From contig NZ_JACAOY010000017.1 in the NCBI RefSeq assembly GCF_013385985.1, forward strand, positions 62,160 through 126,159: a stretch of DNA of 64,000 nt, read 5' to 3'. Below are positions 43,279 through 53,453 of this stretch, one piece after another. The position numbers were made by a program, and so were the translations under genes. The notes below the pieces were generated by a model, which saw only the letters and a program-made list of their open reading frames with translations, had not been told where the DNA came from and made no database searches. Every line of letters begins with the position of its first letter. Position 1 is the stretch's first letter. This DNA comes from Pseudomonas sp. B6002 (GTDB lineage Bacteria; Pseudomonadota; Gammaproteobacteria; Pseudomonadales; Pseudomonadaceae).

Positions 43279-45252
43279 TCAGCCCGTCTTCCCACGGATC
43301 AACGCACGCACGGCAAAGCGGTTCGGGTGGCAGGCCTCGGCGACACTGGCGGCCACGGGCAGCGGTTCATCATTGATCCAGGCTGCCAGCAACTCGCCGC
43401 ACAACGGCGCGGTGATCAGGCCACGTGAGCCGTGACCGCTGTTGACGTACAGCCCGTCGAGCCAGGGGCAGGGGGTGTCCGGTACTTGCCGGGCGTCCTT
43501 GCGCAGCACGCCGTAGGCCTGGTCAAACGCCTCGCGATCCGCCAGCGGGCCGACGATGGGCAAGTAGTCCGGGCTGGTGCAGCGAAAGGCGGCACGGCCC
43601 TGCAGGATCGTCGGGTCCAGCGTTTCGGCCTGCAGGCGCTCGGCCAAGTCTGCCGAGATGTCCTGGAGCAGCGCCAGGTTGCCGGCGTGCTCGGCGGCCG
43701 TGGGCGTGAGGTCATCGCTCTTGAAGTCGAAGCTGGCGCCCAGCGTGTGCTCGCCCAGGCGCGGCGGTGCCACATAACCTTCGGCACACACCACCGTGGT
43801 GAGCGCTGCGCTGTCAGCGGTTTGCGGCAGGCGGGTGATCTGCCCACGAATGCGCTTGAGGGGCAGGTCGGCAAATCGCTGGACCTCGGCGGCGCCGGCC
43901 AGTACCACCACGGCGGCGCTGGCCAACAGGCGATCACCGTCCCAGGCTTGCCAGTGGTCATCGACTTTGCGCAGGTCGAGTACCTCATGGTGCGGCAGCA
44001 CGCTGATACCGGGCTGACCGGCTTGCCATTCACACAGCGCGGGCGGGTGCACCCAACCGCCTTCGGGGAAGAACAGGCCGCCGTGCGCCAGGACGATACC
44101 GGCTTTGGCCTGGGCCTGCTCGCGGTCGAGCAGGTGCAACAGGTCGGGTGCGAATGCCTCGGCAAGTTGGGCCTGGCGCTGGCCTTCCTTGGCATCGAAC
44201 GCCAGTTGCAGCACGCCGCAGCCATCCCAGTCCACACCGCGGTGCAGGTGTTCCAGCAGGCGACGGGTATAACCGAAGCCCGCGACGATCAGTTGCGACA
44301 GCGCCGTGCCATGGGCTGACAGCTTGAGGTACAGCACGCCCTGAGGGTTGCCCGACGCTTCCTGGGCCAATGCCGGGTGGCGCTCCAGAATGCTTACCCG
44401 CCAACCGCGTGCTGCCAGGCTGGCGGCACTGGCGCAACCGGCCAGGCCCCCGCCGATGACCAGCGCATGGCGTTCGCCTTGGGGCGCAGGCGGTCGTGCG
44501 AACCACGGCTTGGCCTGAGGCGGCGCTGGAGTATCGGCCGGCCAGCCGAGGAATTCGCCGCGCAGGATCTCCCACTTGTGGCCGATGCCGGGCGTGCGCT
44601 TCATCTTGAAACCGGCAGCGTTGATCAAGCGGCGAACCCAGCCGGTGCTGGTGAAGGTGCTGATGGTCGAGCCGGGGGCTGCGAGGCGCGCCAGTTCGGC
44701 AAACAGCTCGGCGGTCCACATCTCGGGGTTTTTGGCCGGGGCGAAACCATCGAGAAACCAAGCGTCGATGTGCGCGTCCAGTTGCGGCAATTGCTCCAGC
44801 ACGTCGCCGATCAACAGGGTCAGGGTCACGCGGCCGTTATCCAGCACCAGGCGTTGGAAGCCTTGGTGAATGGCAATGTACTGCACCAGCAATTGCTCGG
44901 CGAAGGGTTGCAGCTCGGGCCAGAGGGCGAGGGCGCGTTGCAGGTCGGGGTGGCTCAGCGGGTATTTCTCCACGCTGACAAAATGCAGGCGCGCGCCGGT
45001 CACCGCGTGTTGCTCAAACAACTGCCAGGCACACAGGAAATTCAACCCGGTGCCGAACCCTGTTTCGCCAATCACCAAGCGCCCGCCCGCCGGCAGGGCG
45101 GCAAAACGCTCCTGCAAACGGTTCTGTTCGAGGAACACATAGCGGGTTTCTTCAAGGCCCGATTGGTCGGAAAAGTACACATCGTCGAACACCCGCGAGT
45201 GCGGGCGACCTTGTTCATCCCAGTCAAGCTGGGCGTGGGTGATGGGGTTCAT
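43279..45252 (-). CDS. mnmC: Bifunctional tRNA mnm5s2U34 methyltransferase/oxidoreductase
   Basis: 657 residues. The N-terminal methyltransferase (MnmD) has SAM site IGETGFGTGLNFL and FLDGFAPAKNPEMW. The C-terminal FAD oxidase (MnmC1) has ALVIGGGLAGCASA and ILERH. Together they convert cmnm5s2U to mnm5s2U at tRNA wobble position 34. Normal length and intact motifs. Confidence 0.95.
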   Translation of the reverse strand: MNPITHAQLDWDEQGRPHSRVFDDVYFSDQSGLEETRYVFLEQNRLQERFAALPAGGRLVIGETGFGTGLNFLCAWQLFEQHAVTGARLHFVSVEKYPLSHPDLQRALALWPELQPFAEQLLVQYIAIHQGFQRLVLDNGRVTLTLLIGDVLEQLPQLDAHIDAWFLDGFAPAKNPEMWTAELFAELARLAAPGSTISTFTSTGWVRRLINAAGFKMKRTPGIGHKWEILRGEFLGWPADTPAPPQAKPWFARPPAPQGERHALVIGGGLAGCASAASLAARGWRVSILERHPALAQEASGNPQGVLYLKLSAHGTALSQLIVAGFGYTRRLLEHLHRGVDWDGCGVLQLAFDAKEGQRQAQLAEAFAPDLLHLLDREQAQAKAGIVLAHGGLFFPEGGWVHPPALCEWQAGQPGISVLPHHEVLDLRKVDDHWQAWDGDRLLASAAVVVLAGAAEVQRFADLPLKRIRGQITRLPQTADSAALTTVVCAEGYVAPPRLGEHTLGASFDFKSDDLTPTAAEHAGNLALLQDISADLAERLQAETLDPTILQGRAAFRCTSPDYLPIVGPLADREAFDQAYGVLRKDARQVPDTPCPWLDGLYVNSGHGSRGLITAPLCGELLAAWINDEPLPVAASVAEACHPNRFAVRALIRGKTG

Positions 45253-45393
45253 GGGCGGCTCGGCAAAATCAAGGCGGCCATTCTAGCCGATCAATGGGCT
45301 TTGAATTGACCCACGGCAAGCGTGGGTGGAATTTCCTCCCGCGTGTTGTTGCCCAATCCGCTAGTCTTGATCCATCTTCACACGGAGCTGCCC

Positions 45394-46908
45394 ATGTTCG
45401 AATCCGCCGAAATCGGTCACGCCATCGACAAAGACACCTACGACGCCGAAGTGCCGGCGCTGCGCGAAGCCCTGCTGGAAGTGCAGTACGAGCTGCAGCA
45501 GCAGAAGCGCTTCCCGGTGATCATCCTGATTAACGGTATCGAAGGCGCCGGCAAGGGCGAGACCGTCAAGCTGCTCAATGAATGGATGGACCCGCGCCTG
45601 ATCGAGGTGCGCACCTTCGACCAGCAGACCGACGAAGAACTGGCCCGCCCACCGGCGTGGCGCTACTGGCGGCAGCTGCCGGCCAAGGGGCGCATGGGCA
45701 TCTTTTTCGGCAACTGGTACAGCCAGATGCTGCAAGGCCGGGTGCACGGGCAGATCAAGGACGCACGCCTGGACCAGGCCATTGCCGGCGCCGAACGCCT
45801 GGAAAAAATGCTCTGCGATGAAGGCGCGCTGATCTTCAAGTTCTGGTTCCACCTGTCCAAGAAACAGATGAAGGCACGGCTCAAGGCCCTGGCCGACGAC
45901 CCGCTGCACAGCTGGCGCATCAGCCCGCTGGATTGGCAGCAATCGGAGACCTACGACAAGTTCGTGCACTTCGGTGAGCGCATCCTGCGCCGCACCAGCC
46001 GCGACTATGCGCCTTGGCATGTCATCGAAGGTGTGGACGCCCATTATCGTGGGCTTACCGTGGGCAAGCTGCTGCTGGAAGGCCTGCAGAATGCTCTCAA
46101 ACTGCCAAAGGGCAAGGCCAGCGGCATGAACCCGGCGCCGCTGATTGCGTCGGTGGACAAAAAGAGCCTGCTCGACAGCCTGGACATGACCCTGCGCCTG
46201 GAGAAGGACGACTACGAAGAACAGCTGATCACCGAGCAGGCGCGCTTCTCTGGCCTGATGCGCGACAAGCGCATGCGCAAGCACGCCTTGGTCACCGTGT
46301 TCGAAGGCAACGATGCGGCGGGCAAGGGCGGGGCGATTCGCCGGGTGGCGGCGGCGCTGGACCCGCGCCAGTACCACATCGTGCCGATTGCCGCGCCGAG
46401 TGAAGACGAGCGTGCCCAGCCTTACTTGTGGCGCTTCTGGCAGAAGATCCCGGCGCGGGGCATGTTCACGGTGTTCGACCGCTCCTGGTACGGCCGCGTG
46501 CTGGTGGAGCGCATCGAAGGCTTCTGCACCCCGGCCGACTGGATGCGCGCCTATGGCGAGATCAACGACTTCGAGGAGCAACTACGCGATGCCGGGGTGA
46601 TCGTGGTCAAGTTCTGGCTGGCCATCGACAAGGACACCCAACTGGAACGTTTCCAGGCTCGCGAGGAGATTCCGTTCAAGCGTTTCAAGATCACCGAAGA
46701 CGACTGGCGCAACCGCGACAAATGGGACGACTACCGCGCGGCCGTCGGCGACATGGTCGACCGCACCAGCACCGAAGTGGCGCCCTGGACCCTGGTGGAG
46801 GCCAACGACAAGCGCTGGGCGCGGGTCAAGGTCTTGCGCACCATCAACCTGGCGCTGGAAGAGGCGTTCGCCAAATCCGACAAGCACGACAAGAAGAAAA
46901 AGAAATAA
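45394..46908 (+). CDS. pap: Polyphosphate:AMP phosphotransferase (two-domain PPK2 class II)
   Basis: 504 residues with two tandem PPK2 domains: Walker A INGIEGAGKGETV in the first and FEGNDAAGKGGAIRR in the second, each followed by a lid region (second: FDRSWYGRVLVER). It makes ADP from AMP and polyphosphate. The Lys-rich tail KKKKK is typical. The start MFESAEIG is set by CACGGAG upstream; the frame extends further but without an RBS. Confidence 0.93.
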   Translation: MFESAEIGHAIDKDTYDAEVPALREALLEVQYELQQQKRFPVIILINGIEGAGKGETVKLLNEWMDPRLIEVRTFDQQTDEELARPPAWRYWRQLPAKGRMGIFFGNWYSQMLQGRVHGQIKDARLDQAIAGAERLEKMLCDEGALIFKFWFHLSKKQMKARLKALADDPLHSWRISPLDWQQSETYDKFVHFGERILRRTSRDYAPWHVIEGVDAHYRGLTVGKLLLEGLQNALKLPKGKASGMNPAPLIASVDKKSLLDSLDMTLRLEKDDYEEQLITEQARFSGLMRDKRMRKHALVTVFEGNDAAGKGGAIRRVAAALDPRQYHIVPIAAPSEDERAQPYLWRFWQKIPARGMFTVFDRSWYGRVLVERIEGFCTPADWMRAYGEINDFEEQLRDAGVIVVKFWLAIDKDTQLERFQAREEIPFKRFKITEDDWRNRDKWDDYRAAVGDMVDRTSTEVAPWTLVEANDKRWARVKVLRTINLALEEAFAKSDKHDKKKKK

Positions 46909-47021
46909 CCCGTGGCCCGTCATCATGGGTTTGCATATCCGGGGTGAATGATCATCGCGGTTGGCGGGATCGGGATCTATCCTCGATCCATCTCCTGACA
47001 ACCACAAGATCGAGGTAGCCC

Positions 47022-48206
47022 ATGCGTGAAGTAGTGATCGTCGACAGCGTGCGAACCGGCCTGGCCAAGTCCTTTCGCGGCAAGTTCAATCAGACACGCC
47101 CGGATGACATGGCGGCCCATTGCGTCAACGCGTTGCTCACCCGCAACGGCATTGACCCGGCGACGGTGGAGGACTGCATCGTGGGTGCCGGCTCCAACGA
47201 AGGCGCCCAGGGCTACAACATCGGGCGCAACGTGGCGGTGCTCTCGCAATTGGGCACCGGTACGGCCGGGATGACCCTCAATCGTTTCTGCTCTTCGGGG
47301 CTGCAAGCGATTGCCATTGCGGCCAACCAGATTGCCTCGGGGTGCAGCGATATCATCGTTGCCGGCGGTGTGGAATCCATCAGCCTGACCATGAAAAGCG
47401 TCAACACCGATAACCTGATCAACCCGCTGCTTAAAGAGCAGGTGCCGGGTATCTACTTCCCCATGGGCCAGACCGCCGAGATTGTCGCGCGCCGCTACAA
47501 CGTCAGCCGCGAAGAGCAGGACCTGTACGCCCTGCAAAGCCAGCAGCGCACGGCCCAGGCCCAGGCCGATGGCTTGTTCAACGATGAAATCGTGCCCATG
47601 GCCGTCAAGTACAAGGTCGAGGACAAGAACACCGGCGCCGTGCAAGTGCTCGACGGCGTGGTGGATCGCGATGACTGCAACCGCCCCGACACCACCCTGG
47701 CCAGCTTGCAGGGCTTGAAGCCCGTGTTTGCCGAAGACGGCTCGGTGACGGCGGGCAACTCTTCGCAATTGTCCGACGGCGCTTCGATGACGTTGGTCAT
47801 GAGCCTGGAAAAGGCCCTGGCCCTGGGGCTCAAGCCCAAGGCGTTTTTCCGGGGCTTTACCGTGGCCGGCTGTGAGCCGGACGAGATGGGCATCGGTCCG
47901 GTGTTTTCGGTGCCCAAGCTGCTCAAGGCCAAGGGCTTGCAGGTGGCGGACATCGACCTGTGGGAGCTCAACGAAGCGTTCGCGTCCCAGTGCCTGTATG
48001 CGCGTAACCGCCTGGAGATCGACAACGCCAAGTACAACGTCAACGGCGGCTCGATTTCCATTGGCCACCCGTTCGGCATGACCGGTTCGCGGCAGGTGGG
48101 GCACCTGGTGCGTGAGTTGCAACGGCGCAACCTGCGCTACGGCATCGTCACCATGTGCGTGGGCGGCGGCATGGGCGCGACCGGATTGTTCGAAGCGGTG
48201 CGTTGA
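47022..48206 (+). CDS. Acetyl-CoA C-acyltransferase (thiolase)
   Basis: 394 residues. A degradative/biosynthetic thiolase with nucleophile Cys in NRFCSSGLQAI, the His of SIGHPFGMTGSR and the late Cys of CVGGGMGAT. It cleaves or forms 3-ketoacyl-CoA. It stands alone in the window (gap of 113 nt after pap), so its pathway is not indicated. GAGGTAG precedes the ATG. Confidence 0.92.
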   Translation: MREVVIVDSVRTGLAKSFRGKFNQTRPDDMAAHCVNALLTRNGIDPATVEDCIVGAGSNEGAQGYNIGRNVAVLSQLGTGTAGMTLNRFCSSGLQAIAIAANQIASGCSDIIVAGGVESISLTMKSVNTDNLINPLLKEQVPGIYFPMGQTAEIVARRYNVSREEQDLYALQSQQRTAQAQADGLFNDEIVPMAVKYKVEDKNTGAVQVLDGVVDRDDCNRPDTTLASLQGLKPVFAEDGSVTAGNSSQLSDGASMTLVMSLEKALALGLKPKAFFRGFTVAGCEPDEMGIGPVFSVPKLLKAKGLQVADIDLWELNEAFASQCLYARNRLEIDNAKYNVNGGSISIGHPFGMTGSRQVGHLVRELQRRNLRYGIVTMCVGGGMGATGLFEAVR

Positions 48207-48233
48207 TCCGTTCCTGACGAAACCGGATCAAAT

Positions 48234-48321
48234 TGTGGGAGCTGGCTTGCCTGCGATAGCGGAGTGTCAGACCAGAATACGTTGGCTTCAAACCGCTATC
48301 GCAGGCAAGCCAGCTCCCACA
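48234..48321. repeat. REP-type inverted repeat
   Basis: The arms TGTGGGAGCTGGCTTGCCTG (48234) and CAGGCAAGCCAGCTCCCACA (ending 48321) continue into GCGATAGCGG/CCGCTATCGC. They are spaced by about 30 nt. The arms are identical to those at 19467. Confidence 0.88.
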
Positions 48322-48415
48322 TTTGATTTGCGTAATGCTGAAAAAAACGCTCGCCAGCGCCCCCCTTAGTCCCCCTAGAATGCCCCTTCCACTTCCTCTG
48401 GCATCTGGGGCATTC

Positions 48416-49372
48416 ATGCACATCTCTTCCGGCCGCTGGGTCTACGGCTTTTGCTTGACCCTGCTGACCGCACTGCTCTGGGGCATCCTCCCAGTGAAAC
48501 TCAAACAGGTCCTGCAGGTGATGGACCCGATCACCGTGACCTGGTTTCGCCTGATCGTCGCTGGCAGTTGCCTGTTCATCTACCTGGCACTCACCAAACG
48601 CCTGCCCAGCCGCAAGGTGCTCGGGCCCAGAGGCGGTTGGCTGGTAGGCATGGCGGTGTGCGGCCTGGTGGGCAACTACGTGCTGTACCTGGTAGGCCTG
48701 AAAATGCTCAGCCCTGGCACCGCGCAGCTGGTGGTGCAGATGGGGCCGATCTTCCTGATGATCGCCAGTGTCTTTGTGTTCAAGGAGCGTTTCAGCCTGG
48801 GGCAAGTAGCCGGGTTGGTGGTGCTGGTCGTGGGGTTCGGCCTGTTCTTCAACCAGCGCCTTGAGGAAATGCTGACTTCGTTGGGCACCTACACCGCCGG
48901 TGTGTTGACCATCCTGCTCGCCACCACCATCTGGGTGTTTTACGCCCTGGGCCAGAAGCAATTGCTGACGGTGTGGAATTCGCTGCAGGTGATGATGGTG
49001 ATCTACCTGTCGTGCGCCGTGTTGCTCACGCCCTGGGCCCACCCTCTGGAAGCCCTGGACCTCAGCCCGCTGCAAGGCTGGCTGTTGCTGGCGTGTTGCA
49101 TGAATACCCTGGTGGCCTACGGCGCATTCGCCGAAGCTCTGGCCCACTGGGAAGCCTCGCGGGTGAGCGCCACCCTGGCCCTTACGCCGTTGGTGACCTT
49201 TGTCGCCGTGGCGCTGGCCGCCTGGCTGTGGCCGGACTTTGTGCAGGCCGAAGAGATCAACGCCCTGGGCTATGCCGGGGCGTTGGTGGTGATGCTGGGG
49301 TCAGCGACCGTGGCGCTGGCACCGTCGCTGATTGCCGGGCTCAAGGCCCGGCGTGTGCGCATGGCGTCTTAA
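48416..49372 (+). CDS. EamA/DMT-family exporter
   Basis: 318 residues, ten transmembrane helices in two EamA repeats ([20 protein letters not shown] early; second repeat from [12 protein letters not shown]). Exports an unknown metabolite. The start MHISSGRW at 48416 is preferred because an upstream extension would run into the REP element. Its last 4 nt overlap the convergent fumC stop region. Confidence 0.85.
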   Translation: MHISSGRWVYGFCLTLLTALLWGILPVKLKQVLQVMDPITVTWFRLIVAGSCLFIYLALTKRLPSRKVLGPRGGWLVGMAVCGLVGNYVLYLVGLKMLSPGTAQLVVQMGPIFLMIASVFVFKERFSLGQVAGLVVLVVGFGLFFNQRLEEMLTSLGTYTAGVLTILLATTIWVFYALGQKQLLTVWNSLQVMMVIYLSCAVLLTPWAHPLEALDLSPLQGWLLLACCMNTLVAYGAFAEALAHWEASRVSATLALTPLVTFVAVALAAWLWPDFVQAEEINALGYAGALVVMLGSATVALAPSLIAGLKARRVRMAS

Positions 49373-50751
49373 TTGCCCAGCATGTTTTCCGGGCGTACCC
49401 ACTGGTCGAACTCTTCGTCCGTGAGGTAGCCCAGCTCCAGGGCGGCTTCGCGCAGCGTCAGCCCCTCGGCATAGGCTTTCTTGGCAATCTCTGCCGACTT
49501 GTCATAGCCGATATGCGGGTTGAGCGCAGTCACAAGCATCAGCCCGCGCTCCAGGTGTTCGGCCATCTGCCCAGCGTCGGGCTCAAGCCCGGCCACGCAA
49601 TGCTCCTGGAAGTTATTGCAGCCGTCCGCCAGCAAGCGGATCGACTCCAGCAGGTTGTGGATGATCACTGGCTTGTACACGTTCAACTGCAAGTGTCCCT
49701 GGCTGGCAGCCATGCCGATGGTCACGTCATTGCCCAGTACTTGGCAGGCCAGCATCGACAGTGCTTCGCATTGGGTAGGGTTGACCTTGCCCGGCATGAT
49801 CGAGCTGCCCGGTTCGTTGGCCGGCAACTTCACTTCGGCCAGCCCCGCGCGTGGCCCGGAGCCCAGCAGGCGCAGGTCATTGGCGATTTTCATCAGGGCC
49901 ACCGCCAGGGTTTTCAGCGCGCCGTGCAGGGTCACCAGGGGTTCGTGGCCGGAGAGGGCGGCGAACTTGTTCGGCGCCGTGACGAACGGAAAGCCTGACA
50001 ACGCAGCCAATTCGGAGGCAATGGCCTCGCCAAACCCGTGGGGCGCATTGAGCCCGGTGCCCACGGCGGTGCCACCCTGGGCCAGTTCGCACACGGCGGG
50101 CAGGGCGCTGCGGATCGCGCGTTCGGCGTAATCCAGTTGGGCAATAAAGGCAGAGAGTTCCTGGCCGAAGGTGATGGGCGTGGCGTCCATCATGTGGGTG
50201 CGGCCGGTTTTTACCAGGGTCATATGGCGCGCGGCCAGCTCGGCCAGGCCACCGGAAAGCGTGGCGATGGCCGGCAGCAAGCGCTGGTGCACGGCCTGCA
50301 CGGCGGCAATGCTCATGGCCGTGGGGAAGCAGTCGTTGGAGCTTTGCGAGCGGTTCACATGATCGTTAGGGTGCACCGGGCTCTTGCCGCCACGGGTCTT
50401 GCCCGACAGCTCGTTGGCGCGGCCGGCGATCACTTCGTTGGCGTTCATGTTGCTCTGGGTGCCGCTGCCGGTCTGCCACACCACCAGCGGGAACTGGTCG
50501 TCATGCTGGCCTGCGAGCACTTCGTCGGCGGCCTGTTCGATCAGGCGGGCGATGTCGGCGGGCAGGTCGCCATTGCGGTCGTTGACCCGTGCGGCGGCTT
50601 TCTTGATCAGGGCCAGGGCGTGCAATACCGCCAGGGGCATGCGCTGTTCGCCGATGGCGAAATTCACCAGCGAACGTTGGGTCTGGGCGCCCCAGTAAGC
50701 GTCATCCGGGACATGGACTTCTCCCAGGCTGTCGGTTTCGATACGGCTCAT
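49369..50751 (-). CDS. fumC: Class II fumarate hydratase
   Basis: 460 residues of the fumarase/aspartase fold: [14 protein letters not shown], the HPNDHVN loop, [11 protein letters not shown] and the signature [11 protein letters not shown] with the catalytic Ser. Converts fumarate to malate without an Fe-S cluster. Start MSRIETDS at 50751 with GAAGGAG upstream. The following DUF2059/bolA neighbourhood matches the P. aeruginosa fumC2 region as I remember it. Confidence 0.94.
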   Translation of the reverse strand: MSRIETDSLGEVHVPDDAYWGAQTQRSLVNFAIGEQRMPLAVLHALALIKKAAARVNDRNGDLPADIARLIEQAADEVLAGQHDDQFPLVVWQTGSGTQSNMNANEVIAGRANELSGKTRGGKSPVHPNDHVNRSQSSNDCFPTAMSIAAVQAVHQRLLPAIATLSGGLAELAARHMTLVKTGRTHMMDATPITFGQELSAFIAQLDYAERAIRSALPAVCELAQGGTAVGTGLNAPHGFGEAIASELAALSGFPFVTAPNKFAALSGHEPLVTLHGALKTLAVALMKIANDLRLLGSGPRAGLAEVKLPANEPGSSIMPGKVNPTQCEALSMLACQVLGNDVTIGMAASQGHLQLNVYKPVIIHNLLESIRLLADGCNNFQEHCVAGLEPDAGQMAEHLERGLMLVTALNPHIGYDKSAEIAKKAYAEGLTLREAALELGYLTDEEFDQWVRPENMLGN

Positions 50752-50932
50752 CGGGCACACTCCTTCAGGTCTGTTTGCGCAGTTTAGGCCGTGATCGACC
50801 GGGTGGGTTCCCTAAAAGACTTTTCATCGGGCAATCCAGGCCCGACAAGGCTCGGGGTTGAGCCATAAGGTTTTTTAGGCGCAGAATGGGCGCCCTTGGG
50901 GTCTTACCTCGCCTGCTAGAAAAGGAAACTCG

Positions 50933-51451
50933 ATGACTCGTCTTCGTGCCATCTGTACCGCGGTTGCTCTGGTTTGCGCCAGCGGCCAGGTTTTTGCCGA
51001 TACCGCCAGCCACAACGCCAGTGCCGAAGCCTTCCTTACCCTGGCCCATGCCGACAAGCTGGGTACCCCGGTGTACATGCAAGTGCAGCAAATGTTCGCC
51101 CAGCGTTTCGAACAGACCAAGGCGCCTGCCGCCAAGCAGTCCGTACTGGACAGCTACCAGGCCAAGGCCAACGCCGCGCTGGACCAGGCCATTGGCTGGC
51201 CGAAGCTGAAGCCGGACATGGTCAAGCTCTACACCAGCAACTTCAGCGAATCCGAGCTCAAGGACCTGGTTGCGTTCTACCAGTCGCCACTGGGCAAGAA
51301 AGTCCTGGAAAAAATGCCGCAGCTGACCCAGCAATCGGCCCAGATGACCCAGGCCAAGCTGGAAAGCGCCGTGCCGGTGGTGAACAAGCTGCTGGAAGAC
51401 ATGACCAACGAGCTGACGCCTAAAGCCGCCGCTCCGGCCAAGAAGAAGTAA
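50933..51451 (+). CDS. Periplasmic DUF2059 protein
   Basis: 172 residues: signal peptide ending near GQVFA, then a helical DUF2059 domain with DMVKLYTSNFSESELKDLVAF and YQSPLGKKVLEKMP. Lys-rich tail KKK. Function unknown. The BolA gene follows 12 nt after the stop, likely one operon. Confidence 0.87.
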   Translation: MTRLRAICTAVALVCASGQVFADTASHNASAEAFLTLAHADKLGTPVYMQVQQMFAQRFEQTKAPAAKQSVLDSYQAKANAALDQAIGWPKLKPDMVKLYTSNFSESELKDLVAFYQSPLGKKVLEKMPQLTQQSAQMTQAKLESAVPVVNKLLEDMTNELTPKAAAPAKKK

Positions 51452-51463
51452 GCAGGAATGACC

Positions 51464-51754
51464 ATGCAACAGCGTATCGAAACGGCGCTTGCCGCCCTGG
51501 GCACCGACCACTTGAGCGTGCTGGACGAAAGCCACATGCACAGCCGTGGGTTGCAGACCCACTTCAAGGCCGTGCTGGTCAGCCCGCAGTTCGAGGGGCT
51601 CAACCGCGTCAAGCGCCACCAGAAGGTCTACGCCACCCTGGGTGACCTGATGAGCGAGTTTCATGCGCTGGCGCTGCATACCTACACGCCTGAAGAATGG
51701 GCGAAAATCGACGCAGCCCCGGCCTCGCCGACCTGCGCCGGCGGGCATGACTGA
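51464..51754 (+). CDS. BolA-family protein
   Basis: 96 residues with the BolA fold: LSVLDESHMHSRG, then KRHQKVYATLGDLM. BolA proteins bind monothiol glutaredoxin and Fe-S clusters, or DNA. AGGA at 51454 would have no spacing to the ATG at 51458 but is 6 nt from the one at 51464, so the shorter start is chosen. A terminator follows. Confidence 0.9.
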   Translation: MQQRIETALAALGTDHLSVLDESHMHSRGLQTHFKAVLVSPQFEGLNRVKRHQKVYATLGDLMSEFHALALHTYTPEEWAKIDAAPASPTCAGGHD

Positions 51755-51795
51755 CGCACGGGTGTCTCTGGCACCGGGCATTTGTTAGAATCCGC

Positions 51796-51825
51796 AACGC
51801 GCCGCTTAGTCGGCGCGTTTTTTTT
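51796..51825 (+). terminator. Rho-independent terminator after the BolA gene
   Basis: AACGCGCCG-cttagt-CGGCGCGTT followed by six further T. It separates the DUF2059/bolA unit from trhO. Confidence 0.93.
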
Positions 51826-51872
51826 GCATCCGGTTCACCCCTTACGAGGGTAGCCACCTGGAGAAAACACCC

Positions 51873-52814
51873 ATGACTCAACCGATTGTCGTGGCGGCAC
51901 TGTATAAGTTCGTCACCCTCGAAGATTACGTCGCCCTGCGCGAGCCACTGCTGCAGGCGATGGTCGACAACGGCATCAAAGGCACCTTGCTGATCGCCGA
52001 AGAAGGCATCAATGGCACCGTTTCCGGCAGCCGCGAAGGCATCGATGGCCTGATCGCCTGGCTCAAGACCGACCCGCGCATGGTCGACATCGACCACAAG
52101 GAATCCTACTGCGACGAGCAGCCGTTCTATCGCACCAAGGTCAAGCTCAAGAAAGAGATCGTGACTCTGGGCGTCGAAGGCGTCGACCCGAACAAAAAGG
52201 TCGGCACCTACGTCGACCCGCAGGACTGGAACGCGCTGATCAGCGACCCGGAAGTACTGCTGATCGACACCCGTAACGACTACGAAGTGTCCATCGGCAC
52301 CTTTGAAGGCGCAATCGACCCGAAAACCACCAGTTTTCGCGAATTTCCCGACTACATCAAAGCCAACTTCGACCCGGCCAAGCACAAGAAGGTCGCCATG
52401 TTCTGCACCGGTGGCATCCGTTGCGAAAAGGCGTCGAGCTACATGCTCAGCGAAGGCTTCGATGAGGTCTACCACCTCAAGGGCGGCATCCTGAAGTACC
52501 TCGAAGAGGTGCCGCAGGAAGAAACCAAATGGCAGGGCGACTGCTTTGTGTTCGACAACCGTGTGACCGTGCGCCACGACTTGAGCGAAGGCGACTACGA
52601 TCAATGTCATGCCTGCCGCACACCGGTGAGCGTCGAAGACCGTGCGTCCGAGCACTATGTGGCGGGCATCAGTTGCCCGCATTGCTGGGATAAGCTGCCG
52701 GAGAAGACCCGTCGCAGCGCGATTGACCGGCAAAAGCAGATTGAGCTGGCCAAGGCCCGCAATATGCCGCACCCGATTGGCTTCAACTATAAGCAATCAT
52801 CTTCCGAGGCCTGA
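51873..52814 (+). CDS. trhO: tRNA uridine(34) hydroxylase, rhodanese-like
   Basis: A 313-residue UPF0176 protein: N-terminal acylphosphatase-like domain, rhodanese domain with active Cys in [10 protein letters not shown], and a C-terminal zinc-type segment ([15 protein letters not shown]). TrhO installs ho5U34 in tRNA. The DsbA-like gene starts 3 nt after its stop. Confidence 0.92.
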   Translation: MTQPIVVAALYKFVTLEDYVALREPLLQAMVDNGIKGTLLIAEEGINGTVSGSREGIDGLIAWLKTDPRMVDIDHKESYCDEQPFYRTKVKLKKEIVTLGVEGVDPNKKVGTYVDPQDWNALISDPEVLLIDTRNDYEVSIGTFEGAIDPKTTSFREFPDYIKANFDPAKHKKVAMFCTGGIRCEKASSYMLSEGFDEVYHLKGGILKYLEEVPQEETKWQGDCFVFDNRVTVRHDLSEGDYDQCHACRTPVSVEDRASEHYVAGISCPHCWDKLPEKTRRSAIDRQKQIELAKARNMPHPIGFNYKQSSSEA

Positions 52815-52817
52815 CCC

Positions 52818-53453
52818 ATGCCCGCGCGCCTGCTCTATGTGATGGACCCGATGTGTTCCTGGTGCTGGGGTTTTGCCCCGGTGGCCGAGGCGTTGGTGGA
52901 GCAGGCCCAGGCGGCCGGCGTGGAACTGCACCTGGTGGTGGGCGGTTTGCGCACCGGCAGTGGTGCGGCGCTGGAGCCGACCACTCGGCGCTACATCCTC
53001 GAACACTGGCAGGCGGTCACCGAGGCCACCGGCCAGCCGTTCAAACGCGAAGGCGCGCTGCCTGACGGTTTTGTGTACGACACCGAGCCTGCCTGCCGCG
53101 CGATCGTCACCGCACGCAGCCTGGCGCCGGATTGTGCATGGAAGCTGCTGGGGCTGATCCAGCGGGCGTTTTATGTCGAGGGCCGTGACGTGACCCTCGC
53201 CAGCGTGCTGGTGGAGTTGGCCGAAGAGGCGGGCATCCCGCGTATCGAATTTGCCGGCGCCTTCGACCGCGCCGAGCAGCATGCCGCCACGGCCGCCGAC
53301 TTCACCTGGGTGCAGGACCTGGGCATTGCCGGTTTCCCGACGCTGCTGGCCGAGCGCAATGGCCAGCTGGCCTTGCTGACCAACGGCTACCAGCCGTTGT
53401 CCGAGCTGTCGCCGCTGCTGGGCCGATGGCTGGAGCGAGCAGCCTGTGCATGA
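52818..53453 (+). CDS. Cytoplasmic DsbA-family oxidoreductase
   Basis: 211 residues, thioredoxin fold with a helical insert and CSWC (residues 13-16) instead of the CPHC of DsbA; the cis-Pro loop is GFPTLL. No signal peptide, so it probably acts in the cytoplasm, like FrnE-type proteins. Follows trhO by 3 nt; the ABC exporter overlaps its last 8 nt. Confidence 0.87.
   Translation: MPARLLYVMDPMCSWCWGFAPVAEALVEQAQAAGVELHLVVGGLRTGSGAALEPTTRRYILEHWQAVTEATGQPFKREGALPDGFVYDTEPACRAIVTARSLAPDCAWKLLGLIQRAFYVEGRDVTLASVLVELAEEAGIPRIEFAGAFDRAEQHAATAADFTWVQDLGIAGFPTLLAERNGQLALLTNGYQPLSELSPLLGRWLERAACA

Noticed and set aside
46909-47021. Terminator after the polyphosphate:AMP phosphotransferase gene
   Set aside because: A weak CCCGTGG..CATGGG pairing exists but is imperfect and lacks a T-tract.
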